From Swingsia samuiensis (GTDB taxonomy: Bacteria; Pseudomonadota; Alphaproteobacteria; Acetobacterales; Acetobacteraceae), in NCBI RefSeq assembly GCF_006542355.1, contig NZ_CP038141.1, positions 988,501 through 1,052,500 on the forward strand: a stretch of 64,000 nucleotides of DNA. The letters are read 5' to 3'. A model generated the notes under the pieces. That model was not told the origin of the DNA, did no database searches, and was given only the letters and a program-made list of their open reading frames with translations. Of this stretch, positions 18,846 through 28,908 are shown piece after piece. The position numbers were made by a program, and so were the translations under genes. How positions within the stretch are numbered: the first letter of the stretch is position 1; each line of letters opens with the position of its first letter.

Positions 18846-19718
18846 ATGACCATGGCTGAAACATGGCTAAACGAGACTTTGTACCCAAATTGGGGACAGC
18901 GTTTTCTCGTTACGCGTGAACTCGCACGTGTAAAGTCAGACTTTCAAGATGTTGTTGTTTTTGAAAGTTCTAGTCATGGTCGGGTTCTCGTTTTGGATGG
19001 CGTTATCCAGATAACAGAACGAGATGAATTCGTTTATCAGGAAATGTTAACGCATGTTCCTATGCTTGCTCATCCCCATGCGAAGCGTGTTCTGATTATT
19101 GGCGCAGGGGATGGTGGTGTTTTGCGGCGTGTTTTACAGCATGACACCGTAGAAAAAGCCGTCATGGTTGAGATTGACGGTGCTGTTATTGAGCTTTCCA
19201 AGAAGCATCTCCCTAATATTGCGGGAGATGCATGGAATGACCCTCGTGCAGAGGTCATTGTTGGTGATGGAATAGATTACGTCGCCAAGGCAAAAGACGC
19301 ATCGTTTGATGTGATTATCGTTGATAGTACGGACCCAATCGGAGTGGGTGAAGTATTATTTACGGATGAGTTTTATCGTGATTGTGCACGGATTCTGTCA
19401 GATGAAGGGATTATCGTTAATCAGTGCGGTGTGCCCTTTATGCAAGCTGATGAATTACGTGAGACAAGTTTGCGTAGAGCAAAGTTTTTCCCACACGTAA
19501 CAGCTTATGTCGCGGCGGTTCCAACGTATGTTGGTGGCTTTATGACATTGGGTATGGCGTCTAAAGGACAATCTCCTAACGTTCAAACCGTTGAACAAAT
19601 TCGTGAGCGTGCTGAAAAAGCCAAAATTATTGGAACAACACGGTATTGGACACCAGAGATTCACGTTGGATCTTTTAACCTGCCACCTTATATCAATGAG
19701 CAGCTTCCTAGGAAATGA
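18846..19718 (+). CDS. speE: Spermidine synthase (polyamine aminopropyltransferase)
   Basis: Transfers the aminopropyl group from decarboxylated SAM to putrescine. 290 residues: N-terminal beta domain (WLNETLYPNWGQRFLVTREL), then the Rossmann core with VLVLDGVIQITERDEFVYQE, the SAM-binding GAGDGGVLRRVLQH and the catalytic-aspartate motif DSTDPIGVGEVLFT. Ribosome site AAAGG 5 bp before ATG 18846; a second in-frame ATG is at 18852. Confidence 0.96.
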   Translation: MTMAETWLNETLYPNWGQRFLVTRELARVKSDFQDVVVFESSSHGRVLVLDGVIQITERDEFVYQEMLTHVPMLAHPHAKRVLIIGAGDGGVLRRVLQHDTVEKAVMVEIDGAVIELSKKHLPNIAGDAWNDPRAEVIVGDGIDYVAKAKDASFDVIIVDSTDPIGVGEVLFTDEFYRDCARILSDEGIIVNQCGVPFMQADELRETSLRRAKFFPHVTAYVAAVPTYVGGFMTLGMASKGQSPNVQTVEQIRERAEKAKIIGTTRYWTPEIHVGSFNLPPYINEQLPRK

Positions 19719-19725
19719 CTTTAAT

Positions 19726-19758
19726 AAACCTCTTCCTCTTGAGCAGAGGAAGAGGTTT
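19726..19758. terminator. Shared terminator hairpin of speE and the ABM-domain gene
   Basis: Perfect 14-bp inverted repeat AAACCTCTTCCTCT / AGAGGAAGAGGTTT with a 5-nt loop between converging genes. No long T-run on either side. Confidence 0.65.
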
Positions 19759-19774
19759 AGTCGATTCGTTTCAA

Positions 19775-20077
19775 TTAAAGAATTTCTTTTGTAAGAGTAC
19801 GAACATTTTTTTCAATGACATTATAGTCTTTTAATGCCTGCGCAAACTTCTCAAAATGGGGCATTTTTAAATGAAGATCAAAAGCCTCTTGGTTTTCATA
19901 GGACTCAATTAAAATAATAAGATTGGGGTCACTTGTAAGAGAGTTTACTTCAAATGAATAACACCCCGGTTCATCTTGAACTGAACGTTCTTTATCGTAA
20001 GCGCATACTTTAAGGAAAGCGGCTCTATATTTCGTTTCGACATAAAATTCAGCGATAACGATAAATGTTCCAGACAT
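19775..20077 (-). CDS. Antibiotic biosynthesis monooxygenase (ABM) domain protein
   Basis: Small 100-residue ferredoxin-like dimeric fold, often annotated as putative quinol monooxygenase. It opens MSGTFIVIAEFYVETKYRAA and contains DEPGCYSFEVNSLTSDP and the family-typical LIESYENQEAFDLHLKMPHF followed by FAQAL. Substrate unknown. It is divergent from the glycine-cleavage operon, so its promoter shares the region upstream of the glycine riboswitch, but no functional link is evident. Confidence 0.8.
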   Translation of the reverse strand: MSGTFIVIAEFYVETKYRAAFLKVCAYDKERSVQDEPGCYSFEVNSLTSDPNLIILIESYENQEAFDLHLKMPHFEKFAQALKDYNVIEKNVRTLTKEIL

Positions 20078-20185
20078 AAAATATATTCCTAAATTGATTG
20101 CCCTTCCAAGATCAAAAGAAGGGGCCTTATTTTATTCAGGTGACATGATGGCAGGAATTGCATTAAGCTGACAAATGTTAAAAAT

Positions 20186-20348
20186 CGATGACGGGAGAGA
20201 CCATTCTTCGAGAGTGGCGCCGAAGGAGCAACCGCCCCGGAAACTCTCAGGCAGAAGGACCGAATCGAGTGTAAATTCTGGAGAGAGGCACATGAAAGTG
20301 TGTCCGCCGATGGGATAATGATCTCAGGCAAAAGGACAGGAGGGGTGA
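20186..20348 (+). promoter_or_regulatory. Tandem glycine riboswitch ahead of gcvTHP
   Basis: Two consecutive glycine aptamers. First at about 20186-20267: GGGAGAG, GCGCCGAAGGAGCAA, CTCTCAGGCAGAAGGACCG, closed by CGAT/ATCG pairing. Second at about 20270-20348: TGGAGAGAGG, GTCCGCCGATGGGATAA, ATCTCAGGCAAAAGGACAGG. The short linker between them is usual for cooperative tandems. Downstream 20357-20385 can form a weak hairpin (AAAAGCGGC / GCCTTTTT) that may be the expression platform; with glycine bound, gcv expression is expected to rise. Confidence 0.95.
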
Positions 20349-20407
20349 CGTTTCTTTACCAAAAGCGGCGTCTGCCTTTTTGTACTTAGGGCTGGATCTA
20401 CCCTCTT

Positions 20408-21541
20408 ATGAATACTCCTTTGATGCGCACGCCTTTATATGATCTTCACCTTCAGCACGGCGCTAAAATGGTCCCTTTTGCTGAATATGAAATGCCGCTG
20501 CAGTATACAGCCGGGGTAATGGCTGAGCATCTTCACACGCGGTCAAAAGCTGGTTTATTTGACGTGTCCCATATGGGGCAAATTAAAATTTCTCCCAAAA
20601 GCGGACATATAAAAGATGCTGCTTTGGCGCTGGAGCAATTAATTCCCATTGATATTGTTAATTTACCGGAAGGTAAGCAGCGTTATGGATTTTTAACAAA
20701 CGATATTGGCGGAATTTTAGATGATATAATGCTTGCTCATTTCGGTGAGTATTTTCTGCTTGTTGTAAATGCGGCGACTAAAAAGCAAGACTTAATTCAA
20801 TTAGAGTCAAAAATTTTTGACCAATGCATCATTACCCCACTGTTTGATCGTGCATTGTTGGCGTTGCAAGGTCCTTTGTCGGAAGAAATTATAAAGTCTT
20901 TTTGTCCCAGTGCTCAAAAAATGCGCTTCATGGATGTGTTGGAAACTCATTTTATGAAGATACCAATTACCTTGTCCCGCTCTGGATATACAGGAGAAGA
21001 TGGATATGAGATTGGTTGTTCTTCAGAAGATGCCGTAGAGGTTGCTCAATCTCTCCTCGCCGTTGCAGATGTGTTGCCGGTAGGCTTAGGGGCGCGTGAT
21101 TCGTTGCGTTTAGAGGCCGGGTTGTGTCTCTATGGCAATGATATTGATACCGAAACAACTCCAGTGGAAGCTTCCTTGAGTTGGGCAATTCAAAAGACAC
21201 GTCGAGAGGGTGGAGAAAGAGCTGGCAATTATCCGGGCGCACCTATTATCGCTCAACAGTTGCAAAAAGGCGTCTTAAAGAAGCGTGTAGGCTTACTTCC
21301 AGAAGGCAAGGCGCCTATTCGCTCAGGTGCACTACTCTATGCCGATATAAACGGCTCTCAATGTGTTGGGAAGGTGACGTCTGGAGCGTTCGGCCCCACT
21401 CTGAAAGCTCCTGTAGCAATGGGATATGTTGCAACGGAATACTCTGCGGAAGGAGCATTGCTGTACGCTGAATTACGCGGAAGATTTGTTCCGGTTAAGG
21501 TACAAAAAATGCCTTTTGTCCCTGCGGCCTTTAAACGATAA
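20408..21541 (+). CDS. gcvT: Glycine cleavage system T protein (aminomethyltransferase)
   Basis: Moves the methylene group from the H-protein lipoamide arm to tetrahydrofolate with release of ammonia. 377 residues. Starts MRTPLYDLHLQHGAKMVPFA (second ATG) or five residues earlier; folate-binding-type motifs include HTRSKAGLFDVSHMGQI, QRYGFLTNDIGGILDDIM, LSRSGYTGEDGYEIG and LGARDSLRLEAGLCLYGND with the catalytic aspartate. First gene of gcvT-gcvH-gcvP behind the glycine riboswitch. Confidence 0.95.
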   Translation: MNTPLMRTPLYDLHLQHGAKMVPFAEYEMPLQYTAGVMAEHLHTRSKAGLFDVSHMGQIKISPKSGHIKDAALALEQLIPIDIVNLPEGKQRYGFLTNDIGGILDDIMLAHFGEYFLLVVNAATKKQDLIQLESKIFDQCIITPLFDRALLALQGPLSEEIIKSFCPSAQKMRFMDVLETHFMKIPITLSRSGYTGEDGYEIGCSSEDAVEVAQSLLAVADVLPVGLGARDSLRLEAGLCLYGNDIDTETTPVEASLSWAIQKTRREGGERAGNYPGAPIIAQQLQKGVLKKRVGLLPEGKAPIRSGALLYADINGSQCVGKVTSGAFGPTLKAPVAMGYVATEYSAEGALLYAELRGRFVPVKVQKMPFVPAAFKR

Positions 21542-21559
21542 AAGAAAAGGAAATAAATT

Positions 21560-21922
21560 ATGACACTCTATTATACATCATCTCATGAATGGATCCGTCA
21601 TGAAGAGGGGCAGGATGCTGTTGTCGGTATTACAGCTCACGCCTCGGAGGAGTTAGGAGAGCTTGTTTTTGTAGAGGCAAAAGAAGACGGAACAGAACTT
21701 GCCGCTGGGGATGTTGCCGCTGTTGTAGAGTCTGTCAAAGCAGCGTCTGATATTTATGCCCCTGTATCTGGAACAATTGTTGAGTTTAATACGAAACTTT
21801 CAGAAGACCCGACATTGATTGGTAGTGCTCCAGAGGGAGAGGGGTGGATTTTTAAAATCAAGCTCTCCAAGCCTGAAGAGTTAAAAAGCCTGTTGAGCTT
21901 GGAACAATATAAAGCACTTTAA
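21560..21922 (+). CDS. gcvH: Glycine cleavage system H protein
   Basis: Lipoylated shuttle that carries the aminomethyl intermediate between P, T and L proteins. 120 residues; the lipoyl lysine lies in VVESVKAASDIYAPVSG (about residue 59). TRP-like SHEWIRHEEGQ at the N terminus is typical. Ribosome site AAGGAAA before the ATG. Lies 18 bp after gcvT, with a hairpin between it and gcvP. Confidence 0.97.
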   Translation: MTLYYTSSHEWIRHEEGQDAVVGITAHASEELGELVFVEAKEDGTELAAGDVAAVVESVKAASDIYAPVSGTIVEFNTKLSEDPTLIGSAPEGEGWIFKIKLSKPEELKSLLSLEQYKAL

Positions 21923-21929
21923 AAAATAT

Positions 21930-21956
21930 GAGGCTATCCCTCGGAGAGGGAGCCTC
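21930..21956 (+). repeat. Intra-operon hairpin between gcvH and gcvP
   Basis: GAGGCTATCCCTC folds on GAGGGAGCCTC (two-base bulge). No T-run follows. May stabilise the gcvTH end or tune P-protein stoichiometry. Confidence 0.45.
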
Positions 21957-21991
21957 TTCATACTGCACTTATTCAGAGCGAGAATATTCCT

Positions 21992-24829
21992 GTGACAAAC
22001 TTATGGCCCGAAGTAAATGAGCGTTTCAGTTCTCGTCATGTAGGTCCTCGGACCTCTGAAATTGCAGAGATGCTGTCTGTTGTGGGTGCAAGCAGTTTAG
22101 ATGATCTAATAGATCGAACCATACCCAGAACTATTCTAGATAAAAATGATTATGGTATTGGCGCGCCTTTAACAGAGCAGGAAGCCTTGGCGCGGCTAAA
22201 AAAAATTGCTTCTCGCAATCAGGTTTTCACCTCCATGATAGGGCAAGGATATTACGATACGATCCTGCCGACTGTCATTCAACGTAATATCCTTGAAAAT
22301 CCGGCATGGTATACCGCGTATACGCCTTACCAGCCTGAAATCAGTCAAGGCCGACTGGAAGCTTTGTTGAACTTTCAAACCCTTGTGTCTGATTTAACGG
22401 GGTTAGACATTGCGAATGCCTCTTTATTAGATGAAGGAACAGCCTGCGCAGAAGCCATGGCTTTGGCAAAGCGAGTAGGCAAGTCAAAATCCAATATATT
22501 TTTTGTGGATCAGGATACTCACCCACAAACTATATCTGTGTTAAAAACACGAGCAGAGCCTTTGGGATGGGATATCAAGGTTGGCGACCCTAAGAGTGAT
22601 CTTTTAGAAGAAGATGTTTTTGGTGTTTTGCTGTCTTACCCTGGATCATCAGGTAAGGTTTGGGATCCTAAAGAACTTATAGAAAAATTACATACCAAGA
22701 ATGTAATTGTAACGCTGACATGTGACCCCCTCGCTCTTGTTTTGCTCGATAGCCCTGGGAATTTAGGGGCTGATATAGCGGTAGGGTCAATGCAGCGTTA
22801 TGGAGTTCCAATGGGAGCTGGCGGCCCGCATGCTGCTTTCATGGCCACGCGTGAAGTTTATAAACGTAGTATTCCCGGCCGGCTAGTTGGTATTTCCCGT
22901 GATCGGAGTGGGAAACAAGCTTACAGATTGGCGCTTCAAACCCGGGAACAGCATATTCGTCGTGAAAAAGCGACATCGAATATTTGTACAGCACAGGTTT
23001 TGCTTGCCATTATTGCATCCATGTACGCTGTATATCATGGCCCACAGGGGCTGAGAGCAATTGCTCAACGCGTCAATCGGTTGAGTTCTATTTTGGCCGC
23101 GGGCTTGAGAGATTTGGGTTTCCAAATTGGCTCGGATAACTTTTTTGATACGATTACGATCAATGCAGGTTCGTTAGCCCAGCAGATCAAGAAGAAGACC
23201 TTAGAGGCAAAAATAAATATCCGTGAATTAGAGCATGGATATTTTGCGATTTCCTGTGACGAAACAACAGAGCCAGAGACTATTCGTACGTTGTGGCGTT
23301 GTTTTGGTGCTACGGAAGAACAGATCAAAAAATTTGAACAGAGTTTATCTATCGTGGAGAGCTTGCCTTCTGATTTGCTTCGAAAAGGTGATTTTTTAAA
23401 TCACTCTGTTTTTCACGAGCATCATTCAGAAACGGATCTTTTGCGTTATATGCGTGCGTTGTCCGATAAGGATTTGGCTCTTGATCGGACGATGATCCCA
23501 CTTGGATCGTGCACCATGAAGTTGAATGCTACGACGGAAATGATGCCAATTACATGGCCTGAGTTCGGTCGTATCCATCCGTTTGCCCCAGAAGAACAAA
23601 AAGAGGGTTATTCAGAGCTTTTTGCGTATCTTGAAGACGCATTGTGTAAAATTTCAGGGTATGATGCTGTCTCCCTTCAGCCAAATTCAGGTGCTCAAGG
23701 TGAGTTTGCAGGGCTTATCGCTATTCGTGAATATTATGCTGCGAAGGGTGATGTGCAGCGCGATGTCTGTTTAATTCCTGCATCTGCTCATGGAACAAAC
23801 CCTGCATCTGCGCATATGGCAGGGATGCGTGTTGTCGTTGTTGCATGTGATGATAATGGGAATGTGGATGTGGCGGATTTGAGAGAAAAAATCTCTCAGA
23901 ATGAAGGCCGGATAGCCGCCATTATGATTACCTACCCTTCGACACATGGCGTTTTTGAAGAACGTATTGTTGAGATTTGTGACCTTGTTCATGAAGCTGG
24001 AGGGCAGGTTTACCTCGATGGTGCGAATTTGAATGCACAAGTCGGTTTTGCTCGGCCAGGACAGTATGGGGCAGACGTTTCACATTTCAATCTGCACAAA
24101 ACTTTTTGTATTCCACACGGCGGTGGTGGCCCAGGAATGGGACCAATAGGTGTTCGGCAGCATTTAGCGCCTTATTTACCACGTGAGGGGGGGGGTACTA
24201 TTTCGTCAGCTCCTTATGGTTCAGCTTCTATTTTGCCGATATCGGTAGCTTATATAATGATGATGGGCGATGAGGGGCTGCGTCAGGCAACAGCCGTTGC
24301 TGTTTTAAATGCGAATTATATCGCCGCTCGTTTAGACGGAGCGTACTCTGTTCTTTATCGGGGAGAGAACGGGTTTACAGCGCATGAATGCATTATTGAT
24401 TTACGGCCTTTGAAAGATAAAGCAGGAGTATCCGTCGATGATATTGCAAAGCGTTTGATAGACCATGGATTTCATGCACCGACCGTCAGTTTTCCTGTTG
24501 CTGGAACATTTATGATTGAACCAACGGAATCCGAGGGTAAAAAAGAACTCGATCGTTTTTGTGAAGCTATGATTTCTATTCGTCATGAAATAACAGAAAT
24601 TGAAAAAGGCGAAATGGCGCTAGATGAAAGTCCATTACATTTTGCACCACATACGATAGCGGATATAGCTGGTGAATGGGCGCGCGCTTATCCCCGTGAA
24701 AAAGGTGCTTTTCCACAAGGTGTTGAAGTCATTAAATATTGGCCTCCTGTTGGACGGCTTGATAATGCGTGGGGGGATAGAAATTTAATCTGTTCTTGCC
24801 CAGATATATCGCAATATATGGAAGAGTAA
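21992..24829 (+). CDS. gcvP: Glycine dehydrogenase (decarboxylating), P protein, single-chain form
   Basis: PLP enzyme that decarboxylates glycine and loads the aminomethyl group on GcvH. 945 residues, fused form (N- and C-terminal halves of the two-subunit type). N-terminal half: [20 protein letters not shown] and [19 protein letters not shown]-terminal half: PLP lysine in [20 protein letters not shown], with [19 protein letters not shown] and [10 protein letters not shown]. Starts at GTG 21992. Last core gene of the glycine-cleavage operon; the L protein is shared with other dehydrogenases and is not here. Confidence 0.97.
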   Translation: MTNLWPEVNERFSSRHVGPRTSEIAEMLSVVGASSLDDLIDRTIPRTILDKNDYGIGAPLTEQEALARLKKIASRNQVFTSMIGQGYYDTILPTVIQRNILENPAWYTAYTPYQPEISQGRLEALLNFQTLVSDLTGLDIANASLLDEGTACAEAMALAKRVGKSKSNIFFVDQDTHPQTISVLKTRAEPLGWDIKVGDPKSDLLEEDVFGVLLSYPGSSGKVWDPKELIEKLHTKNVIVTLTCDPLALVLLDSPGNLGADIAVGSMQRYGVPMGAGGPHAAFMATREVYKRSIPGRLVGISRDRSGKQAYRLALQTREQHIRREKATSNICTAQVLLAIIASMYAVYHGPQGLRAIAQRVNRLSSILAAGLRDLGFQIGSDNFFDTITINAGSLAQQIKKKTLEAKINIRELEHGYFAISCDETTEPETIRTLWRCFGATEEQIKKFEQSLSIVESLPSDLLRKGDFLNHSVFHEHHSETDLLRYMRALSDKDLALDRTMIPLGSCTMKLNATTEMMPITWPEFGRIHPFAPEEQKEGYSELFAYLEDALCKISGYDAVSLQPNSGAQGEFAGLIAIREYYAAKGDVQRDVCLIPASAHGTNPASAHMAGMRVVVVACDDNGNVDVADLREKISQNEGRIAAIMITYPSTHGVFEERIVEICDLVHEAGGQVYLDGANLNAQVGFARPGQYGADVSHFNLHKTFCIPHGGGGPGMGPIGVRQHLAPYLPREGGGTISSAPYGSASILPISVAYIMMMGDEGLRQATAVAVLNANYIAARLDGAYSVLYRGENGFTAHECIIDLRPLKDKAGVSVDDIAKRLIDHGFHAPTVSFPVAGTFMIEPTESEGKKELDRFCEAMISIRHEITEIEKGEMALDESPLHFAPHTIADIAGEWARAYPREKGAFPQGVEVIKYWPPVGRLDNAWGDRNLICSCPDISQYMEE

Positions 24830-24864
24830 GGTTTAATAATCGCAGGATAAAAGGAGAAATGGGT

Positions 24865-25077
24865 ATGAACGATTCAATTATAATAAAGGTTGACGGGATG
24901 TCCTGCACAGGATGCTCAAACAAGTTACAAGACGCTTTGAGTAAAGTCGTAGGGGTATCTCAAGCAAGTGTAACGTTAGAGGACGGCTTGGCGCGCATCC
25001 ACTATGATCCTCAAACTGTTTCGGTTAAACAGCTTAAAGAAACTGTTGAAGATGTGGGGTTTGATGTTGTTGCTTGA
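24865..25077 (+). CDS. Heavy-metal-associated domain protein, CopZ-like
   Basis: 70-residue ferredoxin-like metal chaperone: GMSCTGCSNKL holds the Cys-x-x-Cys pair for Cu(I) or a related soft metal; the rest (VGVSQASVTLEDGLARIHYD, ETVEDVGFDVV) is the usual HMA beta-alpha-beta frame. Start ATG 24865 is preferred over 24859 because GGAG lies 8 bp upstream. It follows gcvP by 35 bp and may be co-transcribed, but no P-type ATPase or metal regulator is next to it. Confidence 0.8.
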   Translation: MNDSIIIKVDGMSCTGCSNKLQDALSKVVGVSQASVTLEDGLARIHYDPQTVSVKQLKETVEDVGFDVVA

Positions 25078-25095
25078 GTGAGTGCAACTACGCAC

Positions 25096-25716
25096 TCATC
25101 TTTGATAGTGAGGAAGACCGAGCCCTTTCCATAGTGCAAGGGCGCGCAACCCAAAGCCTGCTAGAACAGCGATTGCGGTGGCAACATAAATATTGCAGCC
25201 AAGTTCATATAATAAAGCATAACTTCCCGAAGAAAGCGCAACAGCTGTTACATAGAGCTCCGGGCGAACAACAATTGAGGGAACACCCGCAAGCATGTCA
25301 CGGAATATACCTCCCATGCATGTACTGACAATTCCCATAATAATAGAAGGCAATAAAGGAACGCCATATGCGATAGCTTTTGCTGTTCCAAAAACGCTGT
25401 AGGCGGCAATTCCTAAACCATCGAACCAATCGATGGCTTTTGCTGGCCATATTCGGCTTGGTGTGAACCAAATAATAAGACCACAAACAACACAAACGGC
25501 AAGGGGGGTTGAGTTATGCATCCAGATAACGGGTGCACCGATAAGCAGATCTCGGACTGTGCCGCCGCCTACACCTGTAATTGCTGCGAAAAAAATAAAA
25601 GTAACGATGTTAAGATTTTCACGCGCGGCCGCAAGTGCGCCAGAAATAGCAAAAACAGCTGTCCCCGCTATATCAAGTAAGGGGAGTAAAGAATGAGAGA
25701 GAGAAGAGGAAAACAT
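25096..25716 (-). CDS. TRIC-type (UPF0126 / YadS-like) membrane protein
   Basis: 206-residue inner-membrane protein with about seven hydrophobic segments and the two duplicated family signatures, SGALAAARENLN...GVGGGTVRDLLIG in the N-terminal half and SIIMGIVSTCMGGIFRDMLAG in the second half. Distant bacterial relative of trimeric intracellular cation channels; K+ or amino-acid-related transport has been proposed for family members, with no specificity visible here. Lies downstream of glnA on the same strand, separated by a hairpin. Confidence 0.85.
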   Translation of the reverse strand: MFSSSLSHSLLPLLDIAGTAVFAISGALAAARENLNIVTFIFFAAITGVGGGTVRDLLIGAPVIWMHNSTPLAVCVVCGLIIWFTPSRIWPAKAIDWFDGLGIAAYSVFGTAKAIAYGVPLLPSIIMGIVSTCMGGIFRDMLAGVPSIVVRPELYVTAVALSSGSYALLYELGCNIYVATAIAVLAGFGLRALALWKGLGLPHYQR

Positions 25717-25784
25717 AACATTTCGCTAGTTAGCGCAACGCGACAGAAAAGGGAAATGTTATAACGTGTTTGAGAAGCAGTTGG

Positions 25785-25817
25785 TTTTGTGCCCAGCTAT
25801 AAAAGCTGAGCACAAAA
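25785..25817 (-). terminator. Hairpin after glnA
   Basis: TTTTGTGCCCAGCT / AGCTGAGCACAAAA, 14-bp arms with one mismatch, 5-nt loop, immediately after the glnA stop. No T-run downstream on the minus strand, so it may terminate weakly or protect the 3' end. Confidence 0.5.
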
Positions 25818-25824
25818 TTCAAGG

Positions 25825-27318
25825 TTAAACAGAGTAGTACATTTCGAACTCAACCGGGTGAGGTGTGTGCTCGAATTTGTAAACTTCTGGCCATTTAATC
25901 GCGATGTAGCTTTCGATTTGATCTTTTGTGAAAACACCACCTTCAAGAAGGAAGGCATGATCCGCTTCGAGAGCTTCGAGAGCTTCGCGCAGAGAACCGC
26001 AAACAGTAGGAATTTGTGCGAGTTCATCTTTAGGAAGTTCGTATAGATCCTTGTCCATAGCATCGCCCGGATGGATCTTGTTACGAATACCATCAAGCCC
26101 TGCCATTAGCATTGCGGAGAATGCGAGATATGGATTGGCTGTAGGATCAGGGAAGCGAACTTCAACACGCTTTGCTTTAGGGCTTGTCGCATGAGGAATA
26201 CGACACGAAGCAGAGCGGTTCGCTGCTGAGTAAGCCAGAAGCACAGGAGCTTCAAAGCCTGGGATTAAACGTTTGTAGGAGTTGGTGGAAGGGTTTGTGA
26301 AAGCGTTAAGGGCCTTCGCATGTTTAATGATTCCACCAATGTAGTAGAGCGCTTCTTCTGAAAGGCCTACATATTTGTCGCCTGCAAAAGCTGGTTTACC
26401 ATCTCTCCAAATGGATTGATGCACATGCATGCCCGAACCGTTATCGCCCGAGATTGGTTTTGGCATAAATGTTGCTGTTTTGCCGTAGGAGTGAGCAACG
26501 TTGTGAACGCAATATTTGTAGATCTGCATGAAGTCAGCAGATTTCACGAGTGTTGCAAACTTCGTACCAAGTTCGTGCTGGGATTGAGCAACTTCATGGT
26601 GGTGCTTTTCAATAGGAAGCCCCATTTCGCCCATGGTTGAGAGCATTTCAGCGCGAAGGTCATTTTCGCTATCCACTGGTGGAACAGGGAAATATCCCCC
26701 TTTGATCGTAGGGCGGTGTCCCATATTCCCTTCTGGGAACTCTTTCATGGAAGAGCCAGGGCCTTCAATGCTATCGAGCTGGTAAAGACCGTAGTTTTGG
26801 CCTGTGCCAAAGCGTACATTATCAAAGATGAAGAATTCAGCTTCTGGACCAAAGAAAGCTGTGTCACCAAAACCAGCTTCTTTTAAATAAGCTTCTGCAA
26901 GTTTTGCTGTAGAGCGTGGGTCACGGTTATAAAAATGACCTGTTTTTGGATCTACAATGTCACAAATAAGGATAAGCTGTGGCTTTGCAGAGAAGGGATC
27001 CATAACAGCTGTTTCTGGATCAGGAAGAAGAACCATGTCTGATTCATTAATGGCTTTCCAACCTTGGATTGAAGAGCCATCAAACATGAAGCCTTCAACG
27101 AAGGTATCATCTTCGATTGTGGAAACAGTTTGTGTGGTATGGTGCCACTTGCCTTTGGGATCTGTGAAGCGAAGATCGACAAATTCAGCTGCATGTTCCT
27201 GAATCATTTCGAAAACGCGTGCTACCGCTTCAGGATTAGGAGTATGAGGTTTACCTACAATAGGATTTTGTTTTGTTTTAGACTTTGAGGAAGAGGAAGT
27301 AGAAGATTTTTTTGCCAT
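25825..27318 (-). CDS. glnA: Glutamine synthetase type I with N-terminal extension
   Basis: ATP-dependent ammonia assimilation into glutamine. 497 residues from ATG 27318, about 28 longer than the usual 468-470, owing to a Lys/Ser-rich N-terminal tail ([19 protein letters not shown]). Core signatures: [59 protein letters not shown] and, for the adenylylation tyrosine, DLYELPKDE. So it can probably be controlled by GlnE. No glnB is found upstream, unlike in many alphaproteobacteria. Start supported by AAGG about 10 bp upstream. Confidence 0.95.
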   Translation of the reverse strand: MAKKSSTSSSSKSKTKQNPIVGKPHTPNPEAVARVFEMIQEHAAEFVDLRFTDPKGKWHHTTQTVSTIEDDTFVEGFMFDGSSIQGWKAINESDMVLLPDPETAVMDPFSAKPQLILICDIVDPKTGHFYNRDPRSTAKLAEAYLKEAGFGDTAFFGPEAEFFIFDNVRFGTGQNYGLYQLDSIEGPGSSMKEFPEGNMGHRPTIKGGYFPVPPVDSENDLRAEMLSTMGEMGLPIEKHHHEVAQSQHELGTKFATLVKSADFMQIYKYCVHNVAHSYGKTATFMPKPISGDNGSGMHVHQSIWRDGKPAFAGDKYVGLSEEALYYIGGIIKHAKALNAFTNPSTNSYKRLIPGFEAPVLLAYSAANRSASCRIPHATSPKAKRVEVRFPDPTANPYLAFSAMLMAGLDGIRNKIHPGDAMDKDLYELPKDELAQIPTVCGSLREALEALEADHAFLLEGGVFTKDQIESYIAIKWPEVYKFEHTPHPVEFEMYYSV

Positions 27319-27668
27319 CGATCTGTCGCCTTGCATCTTGTAAACGGCTACAAAACGATTACGGGACAATTGCCTCTCTGTCGAGTATGAAGGTTGAGAT
27401 ATTTTATGGGATTTTTCTCGTCTAACGCATTGAATTATTGGGATTGCTACTAAATCAGGTTATTTTTTAAACCTGAAAAAAAATATAAACTTTTCGTATA
27501 GTTGTTAGTTAACGGCCATTTTTTGCAAAAAAAATCTTTGTCGGGGTAGGTAAGAGATATAAGACGGAGTATCTTACATTAAGGGCGTCATGGATCGAAC
27601 CGAATCTGGAACGTTTCGAATTGTGATATAATAGAGGTCATGAATACGGTACGAGGTATTATATTTAT
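27319..27668. promoter_or_regulatory. Divergent region between glnA and the aminotransferase gene
   Basis: About 350 bp without a gene. It must hold the glnA promoter (minus strand); I see no clear sigma-54 -24/-12 pair. A CAGGTT / AACCTG hairpin lies at about 27457-27476. At 27624-27632 TGATATAAT is an extended -10 promoter for the plus-strand gene, about 37 bp before its ATG. Nothing else recognised. Confidence 0.45.
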
Positions 27669-28832
27669 ATGAAGCATTTTAATTCATATCTTACAGAATT
27701 ACCGACAACAATTTTTACATTAATGTCACAGCTGGCCGTTAAACATCAGGCCATCAATTTAGGGCAAGGCTTTCCAGACACAGAAGGTCCGTCTGATATT
27801 ATTGATGTTGCTGCCGAAGCTTTAAAAGATCACAAAAATCAATACGCCCCCTTGGTCGGCCTTCCGGAGTTACGAGAGGCGATAGCGCGTTCAAATCAAC
27901 GGTTTTACGGATTGGAGATTGATCCGCTGACGGAAGTTATGGTCACATCGGGGGCGACAGAAGCACTGGCGGCCTGCTTTATGGCTTTGATCGAGCCGGG
28001 TGATGAAGTGGTTCTTATTGAACCTTTATATGATACATATTTACCAATGCTGAAGATGGTCGGGGCTATTCCGAAATGTGTTCGGTTAAATCCTCCAGAT
28101 TGGAAACTGTCTGAGGAAGAGTTGCGCAAGGCTTTTAGTTCCAAAACAAAAGCCATGATTTTAAACTCTCCAATGAACCCATCCGGGAAGGTTTTTTCTT
28201 ACGAAGAGTTGGAGGTGATCTCAAGGCTGGTCCGTGAGTATGATGCCTTTGTGGTGTGTGACGAGGTTTATGAGCACCTTACGTTCCACGTGAAACATAT
28301 TCCCTTAATGACGCTTCCTGAAATGCGTGACAGGTGCGTGAGGATTGGGAGTGCAGGGAAAAGCTTTTCCTTAACGGGATGGAAAGTTGGTTATATTACA
28401 GCATCTTCTGCATTGATTTCAGTTATTGCTAAAGCCCATCAGGTCTTGGTTTTTTCAACCGCCCCGAACTTGCAGCGTGCTGTAGCATATGCTCTGAATA
28501 AAGATGATGCGTATTATCAAGACCTCTCAACGGAGCTTGAAAAACGGCGTGATTTTTTAAGGAATGGCCTTCATCGTTTGGGTTTCCAAACCTTGCCTTC
28601 TGATGGAAGTTACTTTCTGGTGGCAGACATTTCGGCGCACGCAGGCCAGAAGTCGGACGTAGAGTTTGCGCAATGGCTTGTTGAGCATGCGGGTGTAGCT
28701 GTCATTCCAGTGTCTGCTTTCTATGATGCACATGAGCGGCAGCCGCCACAAAATATGATCCGGTTTGCATTCTGCAAAAAAATGGAAGTGTTAGAAAAAG
28801 CCCTAAAACAAATGGAAAAAGCTTTGATGTGA
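27669..28832 (+). CDS. Class I/II PLP aminotransferase (methionine/aromatic type, YbdL-like)
   Basis: 387-residue fold-type I aminotransferase. Signatures: INLGQGFPDTEGPSDIIDVA near the N terminus, VTSGATEALAACFMAL, SPMNPSGKVFSYEELEVIS, CDEVYEHLTFH and the PLP lysine in IGSAGKSFSLTGWKVGYI. This layout matches the YbdL/kynurenine aminotransferase-like branch (methionine or glutamine/aromatic donors); exact substrate unknown. Opens behind an extended -10 promoter with a short leader. Contains a parS-like palindrome in CTTACGTTCCACGTGAAACA (28278-28297). Confidence 0.85.
   Translation: MKHFNSYLTELPTTIFTLMSQLAVKHQAINLGQGFPDTEGPSDIIDVAAEALKDHKNQYAPLVGLPELREAIARSNQRFYGLEIDPLTEVMVTSGATEALAACFMALIEPGDEVVLIEPLYDTYLPMLKMVGAIPKCVRLNPPDWKLSEEELRKAFSSKTKAMILNSPMNPSGKVFSYEELEVISRLVREYDAFVVCDEVYEHLTFHVKHIPLMTLPEMRDRCVRIGSAGKSFSLTGWKVGYITASSALISVIAKAHQVLVFSTAPNLQRAVAYALNKDDAYYQDLSTELEKRRDFLRNGLHRLGFQTLPSDGSYFLVADISAHAGQKSDVEFAQWLVEHAGVAVIPVSAFYDAHERQPPQNMIRFAFCKKMEVLEKALKQMEKALM
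28282..28297. other. parS-like site (1 mismatch), intragenic
   Basis: CGTTCCACGTGAAACA agrees with the consensus TGTTNCACGTGAAACA except at the first base. It lies in frame in the aminotransferase gene (codons T-F-H-V-K-H). The complete CACGTG core and right arm are kept. Confidence 0.5.
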
Positions 28833-28908
28833 TTGCGCCCTTTTATTTTAATAAAGTAAGATTATCTTAGAAAGACTTAAACATTATAGCCCCCGGAGAA
28901 GAAAAGAC

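Noticed and set aside
27588..27610. TGGATCGAACC, like a tRNA T-loop
   Set aside because: No D-arm, anticodon arm or acceptor pairing can be formed around it.
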